Origin: Pseudomonas koreensis
GTDB taxonomy: Bacteria; Pseudomonadota; Gammaproteobacteria; Pseudomonadales; Pseudomonadaceae
Direction: 5' to 3'
Length of the DNA: 64,000 nucleotides
NCBI RefSeq assembly: GCF_024169245.1
Contig: NZ_JALJWP010000001.1
Coordinates: forward strand, 5,565,501 to 5,629,500
A model generated the notes under the pieces. That model searched no databases and was not told the DNA's origin. It saw nothing but the letters and a program-made list of their open reading frames with translations. The first letter of the stretch is position 1, and each line of letters begins with the position of its first letter. Positions 50,105 through 59,668 of the stretch are shown here, in pieces. The position numbers and the translations under genes were made by a program.

Positions 50105-51505
50105 TCAGAATGATTGAGGTCGATCCGCGCACGTATTGCGAAAGAACTGCCGGGCGCGCGGGTCGCAGGCACAGGCAACGTTGATGCGATGCCAATCGCC
50201 GGACTCACCGCTGGGACTGAAGGCATCCGCCGCTGATAACACGATCCCGCAGCGCTGCGCCTGCCTGCGCACCAACGTCTGATCGTTCAATCGTGAGCGC
50301 GCCCAGATGAACAGCCCGCCAACCGGCTTGCCGAATACTTCCCACTCGGCATCTTCCAGGGCCTGTAAGGCTGCCGCGCGATCGGCATTCAAGCGCTGCC
50401 GCTGGCGCTGCACCAGTTTGCGATATGCGCCCGTTGCCATCAGCCTGGCCAGGACCGCCTCGGCCAATCTGGAACAGCCGAGGCCGCTGATCATCTTGAC
50501 CTCGGCCAGGCGCGTCAGCAGCTCGCTGTCAGCCGAGACAAAGCCGACCCGCAACGAACTGCTCAGTGTCTTGGAGAAGCTGCCCACATAAATGACCCGC
50601 CCCTCATGCTCCAGCGCCGCCAGACGCGTGCCGTTGCCGGTGTGCAGATCGGCATAGACATCATCTTCGATCACACGCAGATCGTAGGTCTTGCTCAACT
50701 GCACGATGCGCTGAGCCACGGCGGGTGTCAGGCAACTGCCAGTGGGATTGTGGTGATGACTGCCGATGAACAGGGCGACGGGGCGAAACTGACGAAGCAT
50801 GGACTCGAGCATTTCGATGTCCGGCCCGCTCGGCGTCCGACGCACTTCGAGCATACGCACACCGTGCATCTGCAACAGGTCAAACAACGGTGCATAACCG
50901 GGCGTTTCCACCACCACACAGTCGCCGGCCCTGAACAACGTGCGCACGATCAGATCCAGCGCATGACTGGCACCGCACGTGCTCATCAAGCGGCTGCTGC
51001 AAGCCTCGATATTCAGCAGCTTGAGACGCTTGGCAATTTGCTCGCGCAACGCTGGAAGGCCCAGCGGCGAGCTGTAATTGAACAGGCTGTCCATATCGGT
51101 GCGTGCTACCTCGCGCAATGCGTAGCTGAGATCGTCGGGCTCACGCCAACTCGGCGGCAAGCCGCCCTGCCCCAGCTTCAAGCGATTGTTCGTGGCGTTC
51201 ACCTCTTCACACCAGGCGTGGCGCCCCTCGAAGGCCGCCAGTTCCGGGTCTGCACCACGTACCGTCGGCGATGCCGCAACAATGAACCCGGCGCCTTGAC
51301 GCGTAGTCAGAACGCCCTGCGAAACCAGACGCTCGCAGGCTTCGACGACGCACGACTGGCTGAGCAGATTACCCCGGGCGATTTGCCGTACGGAGGGCAA
51401 CCGGGTGGCTGGCGGGACGCCGCTTTGCACAATCCAGTCAGTCATTCCGTCCACAATCTGCTGCACGACCGGCACCATTGCCTGTCGGTCAATTCTCAGG
51501 TCCAT
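50105..51505 (-). CDS. MocR/GntR-type PLP-dependent transcriptional regulator
   Basis: A 466-aa fusion of an N-terminal GntR winged helix (~10-75, [26 protein letters not shown]) and a fold-type I aminotransferase domain. The PLP lysine is in [15 protein letters not shown], the Asp in IEDDVYADL, and HHHNPTG is present. Such proteins sense PLP or amino compounds and usually control a neighbouring or distant metabolic gene; the target is not obvious. Start [12 protein letters not shown] at 51505. The chemoreceptor starts 106 bp downstream on the same strand. Confidence 0.9.
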   Translation of the reverse strand: MDLRIDRQAMVPVVQQIVDGMTDWIVQSGVPPATRLPSVRQIARGNLLSQSCVVEACERLVSQGVLTTRQGAGFIVAASPTVRGADPELAAFEGRHAWCEEVNATNNRLKLGQGGLPPSWREPDDLSYALREVARTDMDSLFNYSSPLGLPALREQIAKRLKLLNIEACSSRLMSTCGASHALDLIVRTLFRAGDCVVVETPGYAPLFDLLQMHGVRMLEVRRTPSGPDIEMLESMLRQFRPVALFIGSHHHNPTGSCLTPAVAQRIVQLSKTYDLRVIEDDVYADLHTGNGTRLAALEHEGRVIYVGSFSKTLSSSLRVGFVSADSELLTRLAEVKMISGLGCSRLAEAVLARLMATGAYRKLVQRQRQRLNADRAAALQALEDAEWEVFGKPVGGLFIWARSRLNDQTLVRRQAQRCGIVLSAADAFSPSGESGDWHRINVACACDPRARQFFRNTCADRPQSF

Positions 51506-51650
51506 GAGCTCGCAAACTCCTGTCAGTTTTGCTGGCAGCAGTAAATCACAGCCACGCCGCATAGGCTGTGCGACAAAGCCGTCAAATGCAGCGGTTCTAA
51601 CTATTTGATACACATTGTTTAACTGGATTCACGGCATTGAGCGCGAGGCA

Positions 51651-51675
51651 CAAAAAACCCGCGCGAAGGCGGGTT
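51651..51675 (-). terminator. intrinsic terminator of the SDR gene
   Basis: AACCCGC/GCGGGTT stem and T6 on the minus strand, 17 bp after the SDR stop. Confidence 0.85.
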
Positions 51676-51692
51676 CAATATAAGCGCAACAT

Positions 51693-52454
51693 TCAGAATG
51701 CCGTCACGCCTCCGTCCACCGCCAGCGAGTGCCCGGTGGTGAACGCCGCGCCGTCGCTGCACAGATACAGCACCGCACTGGCGATTTCCTCGACTTTGCC
51801 GATGCGCCCCACCGGGTGCATGGCGTTGGCGAATTCGCCCTTCTTCGGATCGGCCTCGTAGGCACGGCGAAACATGTCCGTATCGATCACCGCCGGGCAC
51901 ACTGCGTTGACGCGGATTTTCTTCTTCGCATACTCGATTGCCGCCGATTTGGTCAGGCCGATCACCGCGTGTTTCGACGCTGCGTAAATGCTCATCTTCG
52001 GCGCTGCGCCCAGCCCGGCTACCGATGCCGTGTTGACGATCGCTCCACCGCCCTGAGCCAACAGCAGAGGCAACTGATACTTCATGCACAACCAGACACC
52101 TTTGACGTTGACGCCCATGATCGCGTCGAATTCGTCGAGCGAACCGTCGGCAAGTTTGCCTTTCTCGATTTCGATCCCGGCGTTGTTGAACGCATAGTCG
52201 AGACGACCGTAGGTATTGATCACCTCGTCCATCAGATTTTTTACATCGTGTTCCAGTGTCACGTCGCAGCGAACGAAAGTCGCTTCGCCACCTGCTGTAC
52301 GAATCAGCGCCACCGTTCCTTCGCCGCCAGCCGCATCCAGGTCAGCTACCACCACTTTCAGGCCTTCGGCGGCAAACGCCAGAGCGGTCGCCCGGCCGAT
52401 GCCATGGGCCGCTCCCGTGATTACAACCACCTGACCGGAAAACGTCATGCTCAT
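51693..52454 (-). CDS. short-chain dehydrogenase/reductase
   Basis: A 253-aa classical SDR: TGAAHGIGRATA cofactor loop, D in VADLDAAGG (suggesting NAD preference), NNAGIE, the catalytic Ser in NTASVAG and Tyr/Lys in YAASKHAV, and C-terminal GHSLAVDGG. GAGGAC precedes the ATG at 52454. The substrate cannot be predicted. It is divergent from an MDR-type oxidoreductase. Confidence 0.9.
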   Translation of the reverse strand: MSMTFSGQVVVITGAAHGIGRATALAFAAEGLKVVVADLDAAGGEGTVALIRTAGGEATFVRCDVTLEHDVKNLMDEVINTYGRLDYAFNNAGIEIEKGKLADGSLDEFDAIMGVNVKGVWLCMKYQLPLLLAQGGGAIVNTASVAGLGAAPKMSIYAASKHAVIGLTKSAAIEYAKKKIRVNAVCPAVIDTDMFRRAYEADPKKGEFANAMHPVGRIGKVEEIASAVLYLCSDGAAFTTGHSLAVDGGVTAF

Positions 52455-52632
52455 GGATATGTCCTCGAAGGCAAAGAAGCGGGGGATATTGACGTTGCAG
52501 CATAGCCAGCGGCGGTGACGGCGCGTCAGCACTATCCAGAAGCCGTTTATGAGTCCATGCGTTGCAGTGATACAACCCCGCCCACAACCATAACTGCACT
52601 GGATCGACCTGCATTCGCCGCATCAGCCGACC

Positions 52633-52661
52633 TTGCGACATCGCCGCCGAGGGTCTATCTA
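52633..52661 (+). promoter_or_regulatory. predicted promoter of the MDR oxidoreductase
   Basis: TTGCGA, 17 nt, TATCTA, with the expected start ~23 nt before the ATG. Confidence 0.45.
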
Positions 52662-52690
52662 CAAGGCTTCATTCCGTTCGAGTGCCTGTC

Positions 52691-53695
52691 ATGACCAACC
52701 AGACCAATCGCCAGTTCCTGCTCGCCAAACGCCCAGTGGGCGCCGCGACCCGCGAGACTTTCACTTATCAGGAAGTACCGGTCGGCGAACCACAGGCCGG
52801 ACAGATCCTGGTCAAGAACGAATATTTGTCCCTGGATCCGGCGATGCGCGGCTGGATGAACGAAGGCAAGTCCTACATCCCGCCGGTCGGCCTGGGAGAA
52901 GTCATGCGCGCACTGGGCGTGGGAAAAGTCATCGCCTCGAACAATCCCGGTTTTGCCGTGGGCGATTACGTCAACGGTGCCCTCGGCGTGCAGGATTATT
53001 TCCTCGGCGAGCCCCGCGGTTTCTACAAGGTCGATCCGAAACTCGCACCATTGCCGCGTTACCTGTCTGCACTGGGCATGACCGGCATGACCGCCTACTT
53101 CGCCCTGCTCGATGTCGGCGCACCCAAGGCCGGTGACACCGTGGTGCTGTCCGGTGCGGCAGGCGCGGTGGGCAGCGTGGCCGGGCAGATCGCCAAGATC
53201 AAAGGCTGCCGCGTCGTCGGCATTGCCGGCGGTGCCGACAAATGCAAATTCCTCATCGACGAACTGGGCTTCGACGGCGCCATCGATTACAAGGCCGAGG
53301 ATGTTGTAGCCGGATTGAAGCGCGAATGCCCGAAAGGCGTGGACGTGTACTTCGATAACGTCGGCGGCGACATTCTCGATGCGGTGCTGAGCCGCTTGAA
53401 CATGAAAGCGCGAGTGGTGATTTGCGGTGCGATCAGCCAGTACAACAATAAAGAGGCGGTCAAAGGCCCGGCCAATTACCTGTCACTGCTGGTCAATCGG
53501 GCGCGGATGGAAGGTTTTGTGGTGATGGACTACGCCGCACAATTCGCCAGCGCGGCGCAGGAGATGGCCGGCTGGATGGCTGGCGGGCAGCTCAAAAGCA
53601 AGGAAGATGTGGTTGACGGACTGGAGACATTCCCGGAGACGCTGATGAAACTGTTCAACGGTGAGAACTTTGGCAAGTTGGTGTTGAAGGTTTAA
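52691..53695 (+). CDS. NADP-dependent MDR-family oxidoreductase (CurA/leukotriene-reductase-like)
   Basis: A 334-aa zinc-free medium-chain reductase. It has the family segments YLSLDPAMRGWM and SALGMTGMTAYFALLD, the cofactor loop GAAGAVGSVAGQIAK, and VDVYFDNVGGDILD. Relatives reduce the double bond of enones such as curcumin or 15-oxo-prostaglandins. Start MTNQTNRQFLLAKRP at 52691; the Shine-Dalgarno is poor and a GTG 3 codons earlier is possible. Convergent with pyrF, with a REP doublet between. Confidence 0.9.
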   Translation: MTNQTNRQFLLAKRPVGAATRETFTYQEVPVGEPQAGQILVKNEYLSLDPAMRGWMNEGKSYIPPVGLGEVMRALGVGKVIASNNPGFAVGDYVNGALGVQDYFLGEPRGFYKVDPKLAPLPRYLSALGMTGMTAYFALLDVGAPKAGDTVVLSGAAGAVGSVAGQIAKIKGCRVVGIAGGADKCKFLIDELGFDGAIDYKAEDVVAGLKRECPKGVDVYFDNVGGDILDAVLSRLNMKARVVICGAISQYNNKEAVKGPANYLSLLVNRARMEGFVVMDYAAQFASAAQEMAGWMAGGQLKSKEDVVDGLETFPETLMKLFNGENFGKLVLKV

Positions 53696-53706
53696 AACAG
53701 AAGATC

Positions 53707-53780
53707 AAAAGATCGCAGCGTTCCGCAGCTCCTACAGGTGTTCACATGACCCTGTAGGAGCTGCCGAAGGCTGCGATCTT

Positions 53781-53782
<2 letters not shown>
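53707..53782. repeat. inverted REP doublet touching the pyrF stop codon
   Basis: Units at 53707-53737 and 53751-53782, opposite orientation. The TAA of pyrF (53781-53783) overlaps the outer edge of the second unit. Confidence 0.9.
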
Positions 53783-54479
<697 letters not shown>

Positions 54480-54529
54480 GGATGGGCTCTCAGGCTGGAC
54501 GAAAACGGCGCGCATTGTAGCAGAGTTGG

Positions 54530-54847
54530 TTGACTGCCAGGCCCCATCGCTGGCAAGCCTGCTCCCCAGGAGTTGTGTCGCTTCAGGGAGAGATGGGTTG
54601 GCTGTCAGGCTGCCTTCGCGAGCAGGCTCACTCCTACAGTTTGGATCGCGTGCGTTGAGTTAGAGATGGGTTGGCTGCCAGGCCGCCTTCGCGAGCAAGC
54701 TCACTCCTACAGTTTGGATCGCGTGCGTTGAGTTAGAGATGAGTCGACTGCTAGGCTGCCTTAGCGAGCAAGCTCGCTCCCACAGAACAGCAAAATCAAA
54801 ATCAAAATCAAAATCAAAAGATCGCAGCCTTCGGCAGCTCCTACCTA
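54530..54847. repeat. tandem 73-bp REP-type repeats and a CAAAAT microrepeat
   Basis: The phrase AGAGATG(G/A)GT recurs at 54589, 54662 and 54735, an exact 73-bp period; each unit carries a (G/C)CGAGCA(G/A)GCTC(A/G)CTCC palindrome. Then come CAAAAT hexamers (54791-54820) and one GATCGCAGCC REP. No gene was seen in 54480-55195 beyond these repeats and element C. Confidence 0.85.
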
Positions 54848-55190
54848 CGATGAGCGTTAGCTCGAGTTCCGCTTTTGATCCTGGAGCCCGTCGGCAGGCT
54901 GAGCGGAGGGATTGATGCGGGCGTGGGAGCGCAGCGACCGTACGACGCAGTTGTACACAGCGGAAGGAGGTGCAGCGAAGCAAACCGGAGCCGCTGCGCC
55001 CGGATCGATCCCGCAGCGACGGAACCCCGAGCCTCAGCGAGCGGGCCGAACGTCAGGGCACAGACCTTTGGTTCCTTTGGGGCGTTTGCCAAAGGGACTC
55101 GCCGTAAGGGCGAAACCATAAGAAGCCGTTACCGCAGCAACGGATATGTACACAAACAACCCAACGCTTGGTCGGCCCAAAGGCCGCCAA
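54848..55190. repeat. dispersed structured element, copy C
   Basis: Third copy. Stems: GTACGAC-GCA-GTTGTAC (54940-54956, one G-U pair), CCTTTGG/CCAAAGG (55074-55095), and long-range 54908-54923 with 54997-55012. The right edge is 5 bp from the stop of the AI-2E-family gene. Confidence 0.85.
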
Positions 55191-55195
55191 GCCCC

Positions 55196-56236
55196 TTAAG
55201 CCCGAGCCTGACTCTTACTCCAATCCGTCAACAGACTATAAGCCACCGCCAACAACGTAGGCCCAATAAACAACCCGATAAACCCAAACGCAATCAACCC
55301 GCCAAACACCCCAAGCAACACGATCACCAACGGCAGATTGCCGCCACGGCTGATCAGATACGGCTTGAGCACGTTGTCCACGCCACTGATGATGAACGTC
55401 CCCCAGATCCCGAGAAACACCGCCATCCCGTAATCGCCCTTCCACGCCAGCCACGCCGTGGCCGGCACCCACACCAGCGGCGGCCCCATCGGAATCAGAC
55501 TGAGCAGGAACGTGACGATCCCCAGCACCAGCGCCCCAGGAACGCCGGCAATCAAAAAGCCGATCAACGCCAGTACCGCCTGCGCTGCCGCCGTACCAAT
55601 CACGCCATTGACCACCCGCTGAACGGTTCCGGCCACAAGCTCGATGTAATAACCGGCACGATCGCCGATCAAGCGCTGCAGCAGACTGTGCACGAACGCC
55701 GCCAGTCGCGGCCCGTCACGGTAGAAAAAGAACACGAACACCAGACTCAGCGTCAGCTCGAGAATCCCGCCGCCAATCTGCGCGCTGCGTGCCAGCAGCC
55801 AGTTGCCGACCTGTCCCAGATACGGTTTGATCGAGACCATCAACGCTGCGCCCTGCTGGTCGATACTGTCCCACATCGCCACCAGCCGCTCACCCACCAA
55901 GGGCACGCTGCCAAGCCAGGTCGGAGCTTCCGGCAGACCGTCGACCTGCACATCCTTGATGAAGGCCGTGGCATCGCGCACATGATCGGCGAGGTTGAAA
56001 CCCAACCACACCAGCGGCGCTGCCACCAGCAACATCCAGCCCAGTGTCAGGATCAACGCGGCCAGCGATTCGCGGCCATTGAGCGCACGGGTCAGCAATC
56101 GCATCAGCGGCCAACTGGCGAAGGCGAGTACCGCGCCCCAGAACAGCGCCGACCAGAACGGCGCCATCACCCACAGGCTGGCACCAAACAACACCAGCAG
56201 CAGAATCTGCACCAGCAGGCGATCGTTATTGAGCAT
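55196..56236 (-). CDS. AI-2E transporter family permease (PerM/YdiK-like)
   Basis: A 346-aa inner-membrane protein with about seven to eight helices. A hydrophilic loop follows the first pairs (~70-160), and the family's conserved C-terminal block SGVDNVLKPYLISRGGNLP is present. The family name comes from TqsA, but most members have other or unknown substrates, including Na+/H+ exchange. Start MLNNDRLLVQ at 56236. Located 69 bp downstream of the DUF4892 gene. Confidence 0.9.
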   Translation of the reverse strand: MLNNDRLLVQILLLVLFGASLWVMAPFWSALFWGAVLAFASWPLMRLLTRALNGRESLAALILTLGWMLLVAAPLVWLGFNLADHVRDATAFIKDVQVDGLPEAPTWLGSVPLVGERLVAMWDSIDQQGAALMVSIKPYLGQVGNWLLARSAQIGGGILELTLSLVFVFFFYRDGPRLAAFVHSLLQRLIGDRAGYYIELVAGTVQRVVNGVIGTAAAQAVLALIGFLIAGVPGALVLGIVTFLLSLIPMGPPLVWVPATAWLAWKGDYGMAVFLGIWGTFIISGVDNVLKPYLISRGGNLPLVIVLLGVFGGLIAFGFIGLFIGPTLLAVAYSLLTDWSKSQARA

Positions 56237-56305
56237 GGAAAGTCCCGGCAATGTCAGTCAGCGAAAGAGTAGGCGAACACGCATTGCGTGCTCGCCCGGC
56301 ACAGC

Positions 56306-57112
56306 TTATCGCAACAGGTCGATACGCAGGCCAGAGCCTTCAAGATTGCCGGTTTCCATCCGCGCCGCCCGCACGCCCTGCGTGATCAGTGCCTGGCGCC
56401 AGGCTTCGGCCTTGGGCCCGGAAACCGTAACCCGCAAGGTCGTGTCGAGGTTCAGGCCACGGGAAATCAGGCGCAGCCAGGTGGCATCGGGGTCATCGGC
56501 CAGTGTCGGGAAATCCAGCTCGCCAGTGCTTTTCAACTGCCGCAACAGGGTCGCGGAGGTTGGCAGCAACTCGCCCAACGGCGCAGTCGCCTCGAACTGC
56601 TCGACATGCAGATAGGCTTTGCGATTGCCACGCGTGATGCTGTAGAGCGCCACCAGTGTGTTGTCCTTTGGCGCCGCCAGCCTGAGCAACAGATAGGCCT
56701 GTTGCTCATCGGAACCGTACAACTTGGCATTGCCGAACACCTCGTTGGCCCACAGGCTGCTTTCGCCGCAGTCACGAGCCTGGCACCAGAACAGCAACTC
56801 GGCGTCCTGCTGTTGCAGGGCTTCGCGGGCGGCGGTGAAGGCTTCGGTGGCGGAATGTTCCGGCGGTAGTTCGTATGTCACCGAGGTGGTCTGGCCTCGC
56901 GCGGTGACCTGACCGTCGAAACGCAACTGGCCGCTGATCTTGCGGATCGAGCCCAGCGGATAGATGCGCTCCAGCTCGGCGCTCGGGCGATAGTCGACGA
57001 TTTGCGCATCGGCCAGACGCGGCACGATTTGCAGATCATGGCTGCCTGGCACATCGGCAGCGAACGAAAAGGCGCCGACGCAGCACAGCGCCAACAGAGT
57101 GAGTGACCGCAT
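56306..57112 (-). CDS. DUF4892 domain-containing secreted protein
   Basis: A 268-aa protein with an N-terminal signal peptide (MRSLTLLALCCVGAFSFAADV), so periplasmic or outer-membrane associated. Two Cys (FWCQARDCGESSLWAN) could form a disulfide. Matches the Pseudomonas DUF4892 family, of unknown function. Start at 57112 gives the signal peptide; the upstream frame does not. It follows two alpha/beta-hydrolase genes on the same strand. Confidence 0.83.
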   Translation of the reverse strand: MRSLTLLALCCVGAFSFAADVPGSHDLQIVPRLADAQIVDYRPSAELERIYPLGSIRKISGQLRFDGQVTARGQTTSVTYELPPEHSATEAFTAAREALQQQDAELLFWCQARDCGESSLWANEVFGNAKLYGSDEQQAYLLLRLAAPKDNTLVALYSITRGNRKAYLHVEQFEATAPLGELLPTSATLLRQLKSTGELDFPTLADDPDATWLRLISRGLNLDTTLRVTVSGPKAEAWRQALITQGVRAARMETGNLEGSGLRIDLLR

Positions 57113-57227
57113 AGTCAGGCTCACCGGACGGTCATGGCTGGGCGGGTCGGGGTCGCAGCGGTATGGAAATCCATCATGTTTGTCTCCTGTTTCAACCCGC
57201 CCAGCCTCGGCAGTTGCCCGCAGCAAG

Positions 57228-58082
57228 TCAAGGCATGGCGAAGAAGCGATTGAAACAGTCTGCTACAAGACCTGCGCCAGCCTCGTCATTCAGATGCAGA
57301 TGATGCCCGCCCGGCAACTGTTCGTGGCTGAAGGGCAGACGCTGCAGCAGCTCAGGATGTCTGGCCAGCATGCCATCCGCCGCGACCACCAGACGGGCCG
57401 GGCAACTGACGCGCAGAGCGAACGCCATGGCCTGTTCCTCGGTCAGGCGCAGCGGCGATGGCAGCGTCAGGCGATTGTCGGTGCGCCAGGTGTAACCGCC
57501 GGGCACCGGCATCAAGCCGCGTTGGGCCAACAGTTCAGCGGCTTCACGACTGACCGCCACCAGGCCTTTCATCCGCGCCTCGATGGCACGCTCGAGGGTG
57601 GTGTAGACCGGTTTGCGCTTGTCCCGCAGATCGAGTTGCGCCTGCAGGGCCATGCCCATGCGCTCGGCGGCGTTTTCCCCTTTGTCTGTAGGAGGAATCA
57701 CTCCATCGATGAGCGCCAGATGACTGATGCGCTCCGGCAGCGAACCGGCCAGCACCATCGAGACAATCGCCCCCATCGAATGCCCGAGCAAGCCGAAACG
57801 CTTCCAGCCCAGTTGCTCGGCAACTTGCAACACATCGTGGGCGTAATCCCACAGAGCATAACCGGCGCCGTTCGGCCGATGCCCGGAATGGCCGTGCCCG
57901 GCCATGTCAAGCGCGACGATGCGCAAGCCGTGGAGCTTCGGGGCCAGCCGGGCAAAGCTGTTGGCGTTGTCGAGCCAGCCGTGCAACGCGATCACTGGCA
58001 AGCCGTCCTCGGGGCCGAACAGGTGCGCGGCCAACTCGATGTGCGGCAGGTTCAGGCGTACTTCTTCGCAAGTCGGGCTCAT
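57228..58082 (-). CDS. alpha/beta hydrolase (second of a pair)
   Basis: A 284-aa alpha/beta-fold hydrolase. HGWLDNANSF forms the oxyanion-hole region, the nucleophile Ser is in LLGHSMGAIVS (~104), and a late His is in GGHHLHL. Asp is probably in VVAADGMLA. Substrate unknown (esterase/lipase-like). Its ATG overlaps the stop of the upstream hydrolase gene (ATGA). Confidence 0.88.
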   Translation of the reverse strand: MSPTCEEVRLNLPHIELAAHLFGPEDGLPVIALHGWLDNANSFARLAPKLHGLRIVALDMAGHGHSGHRPNGAGYALWDYAHDVLQVAEQLGWKRFGLLGHSMGAIVSMVLAGSLPERISHLALIDGVIPPTDKGENAAERMGMALQAQLDLRDKRKPVYTTLERAIEARMKGLVAVSREAAELLAQRGLMPVPGGYTWRTDNRLTLPSPLRLTEEQAMAFALRVSCPARLVVAADGMLARHPELLQRLPFSHEQLPGGHHLHLNDEAGAGLVADCFNRFFAMP

Positions 58083-58885
58083 GCGCAATCCTTGTTCTGT
58101 CGCTGCTCCCAGCGTGTGAACAGACTCTTGAGCAAGCGCGCTGTGTCCTGCGGGCGCTCCAGCGGAAACATGTGCCCGCCGGGCATGCTCAGCGCCTCGC
58201 CTTGCGGCAGGCGCGCGACGAAACGTGTGTGATGGCGCATGACCACACGGCTCTTGTGCCCGCGCACCATGGCCAGCGGCACTTGCAACTGCCGGGTGCG
58301 CCCGGGACTGGTGTGCGGCACGCCGCGATAGATACTGATTTCAGTGGCCGGGTCGAAACGCAGGCGCAGCTTGTCATCAACCTGGTGCAGCCCATGTTGC
58401 AGGTAGGCATCGAAACATTCCGGGTCGAAGCCACGAAACAGGGTTTTGCCGGCAAAGTAACTGCGCGCGCTGTCCAGATCGGCGAACTCTTCACGGCGCC
58501 CGAGCGTGCGCCCGGCCGGGGTCAGCTTATCGATGAAACCAAAGCGCTTGGCCGCGCGAATCACCCACTGATCGGTGCGGGTCAGCACCGGCGAATCGAG
58601 CATCACCACGCCGCGATACAGCTCGGGACACCGCAACGCCGCGTGCAGGTGCAGCAGACCGCCGAAGGAATGGCCGACGCCCCACACCGGCTGCTCCTGC
58701 TGCTGCAGGTGATGGATCAGCTCATCGACGAGGTTGTACCAATTGTCGTCCGCCGGAAAACGCGGGTCATGGGCATGCTGCTCCAGATGCACGACCCGAT
58801 ACTCCGGCGCCAGCGCCGCAAACAACTTGCCATAGGTGCCCGATGGGAAGCCGTTGGCGTGGGCGAAAAAGATCGGTTGCGACAT
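58079..58885 (-). CDS. alpha/beta hydrolase (first of a pair)
   Basis: A 268-aa alpha/beta hydrolase with HANGFPSGTYG, the nucleophile in GVGHSFGGLLHL (~80) and the late His in MPGGHMFPLE. It is distinct in sequence from the downstream hydrolase, so this is not a recent duplication. Start MSQPIFFAHANG at 58885; an ATG five codons earlier (58900) is also possible. Substrate unknown. Confidence 0.88.
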   Translation of the reverse strand: MSQPIFFAHANGFPSGTYGKLFAALAPEYRVVHLEQHAHDPRFPADDNWYNLVDELIHHLQQQEQPVWGVGHSFGGLLHLHAALRCPELYRGVVMLDSPVLTRTDQWVIRAAKRFGFIDKLTPAGRTLGRREEFADLDSARSYFAGKTLFRGFDPECFDAYLQHGLHQVDDKLRLRFDPATEISIYRGVPHTSPGRTRQLQVPLAMVRGHKSRVVMRHHTRFVARLPQGEALSMPGGHMFPLERPQDTARLLKSLFTRWEQRQNKDCA

Positions 58886-59013
58886 GCGGGGCAAATCCAT
58901 GAGCGGGAATCGTGGCGTTGATTGTCCGCAAGAGCCGGCGTCGCAGCAATGACTGTAAGTGCCAGGAATGATGACAGTCCGGTCAGGGTGATGTGTATCA
59001 GCGAGACCGCTGC

Positions 59014-59167
59014 CCCCTCACCCCAGCCCTCTCCCCCAAGGGGGCGAGGGGAAAGGGAGCAGATCGGGGGGGTGTCCGGGACCTGAGCTCGATTCGATTT
59101 ATCAGGTCGACGAGGATCGCGAAAACCACACGGTAGGCTCCCTCTCCCACTGGCAGAGGGCTGAGGG
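59014..59167. repeat. degenerate inverted pair of CCCTCACCCCAGCCCTCTCCC elements
   Basis: Units at 59014-59060 and 59138-59167 related to those at 35060-35209, filling most of the 308-bp gap 58886-59193. No gene seen in this gap. Confidence 0.75.
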
Positions 59168-59193
59168 CTCGTCCTGACGGAACCCGATAAATG

Positions 59194-59637
59194 TCACCGC
59201 AGTGGCGGCTGCTCCCCCAGCGGCACCACCGCCATGGTCAGGCGCGACACGCAACTGGCCTTGCCTTCGTCGCTGGTCAAGCGAATGTCCCAGACATGCG
59301 TGGTGCGACCGATATGGATCGGCGTGGCCACCGCCGTCACCCGCCCACTGCGCAAGCCGCGCAGGTGGTTGGCATTGATCTCCAGGCCGACGCAATAGAA
59401 CTTGCTGGCATCGATACACAGATAACTGGCCATCGAGCCGACGGTTTCCGCCAGCACCACCGATGCGCCGCCATGCAGCAGACCGTAAGGCTGGTGGGTG
59501 CGATGGTCGATGACCATGCTCGCGGTGAGCGATTGTTCGTCGAAGCCTTCGAAGCGAATGTCCAGCACTTCGCCAATGGTGTTTTTCTGGATTGCGTTCA
59601 ACTGTTCGATGTCGGGAGTAGTACGCCACAAGCTCAT
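59194..59637 (-). CDS. hotdog-fold thioesterase (PaaI/YbdB type)
   Basis: A 147-aa hotdog-fold protein. The catalytic region HRTHQPYGLLHGGASVVLAETVGS carries the HGG motif and the active Glu, typical of acyl-CoA thioesterases such as EntH, MenI and PaaI. Located 31 bp upstream of stop-to-start order with, and downstream of, the acyl-CoA synthetase gene at 59669 on the same strand: ligase first, thioesterase next. The pair probably works on the same kind of acyl-CoA. Confidence 0.9.
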   Translation of the reverse strand: MSLWRTTPDIEQLNAIQKNTIGEVLDIRFEGFDEQSLTASMVIDHRTHQPYGLLHGGASVVLAETVGSMASYLCIDASKFYCVGLEINANHLRGLRSGRVTAVATPIHIGRTTHVWDIRLTSDEGKASCVSRLTMAVVPLGEQPPLR

Positions 59638-59668
59638 CGCAGACTTCCTTTGTTGTTTTGATCGATGC

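Noticed and set aside
54875..56272. A 465-codon plus-strand frame running from element C through the AI-2E-family gene
   Set aside because: Low-complexity Gln/His/Arg product; begins in the dispersed repeat and is antisense to a clear permease gene.
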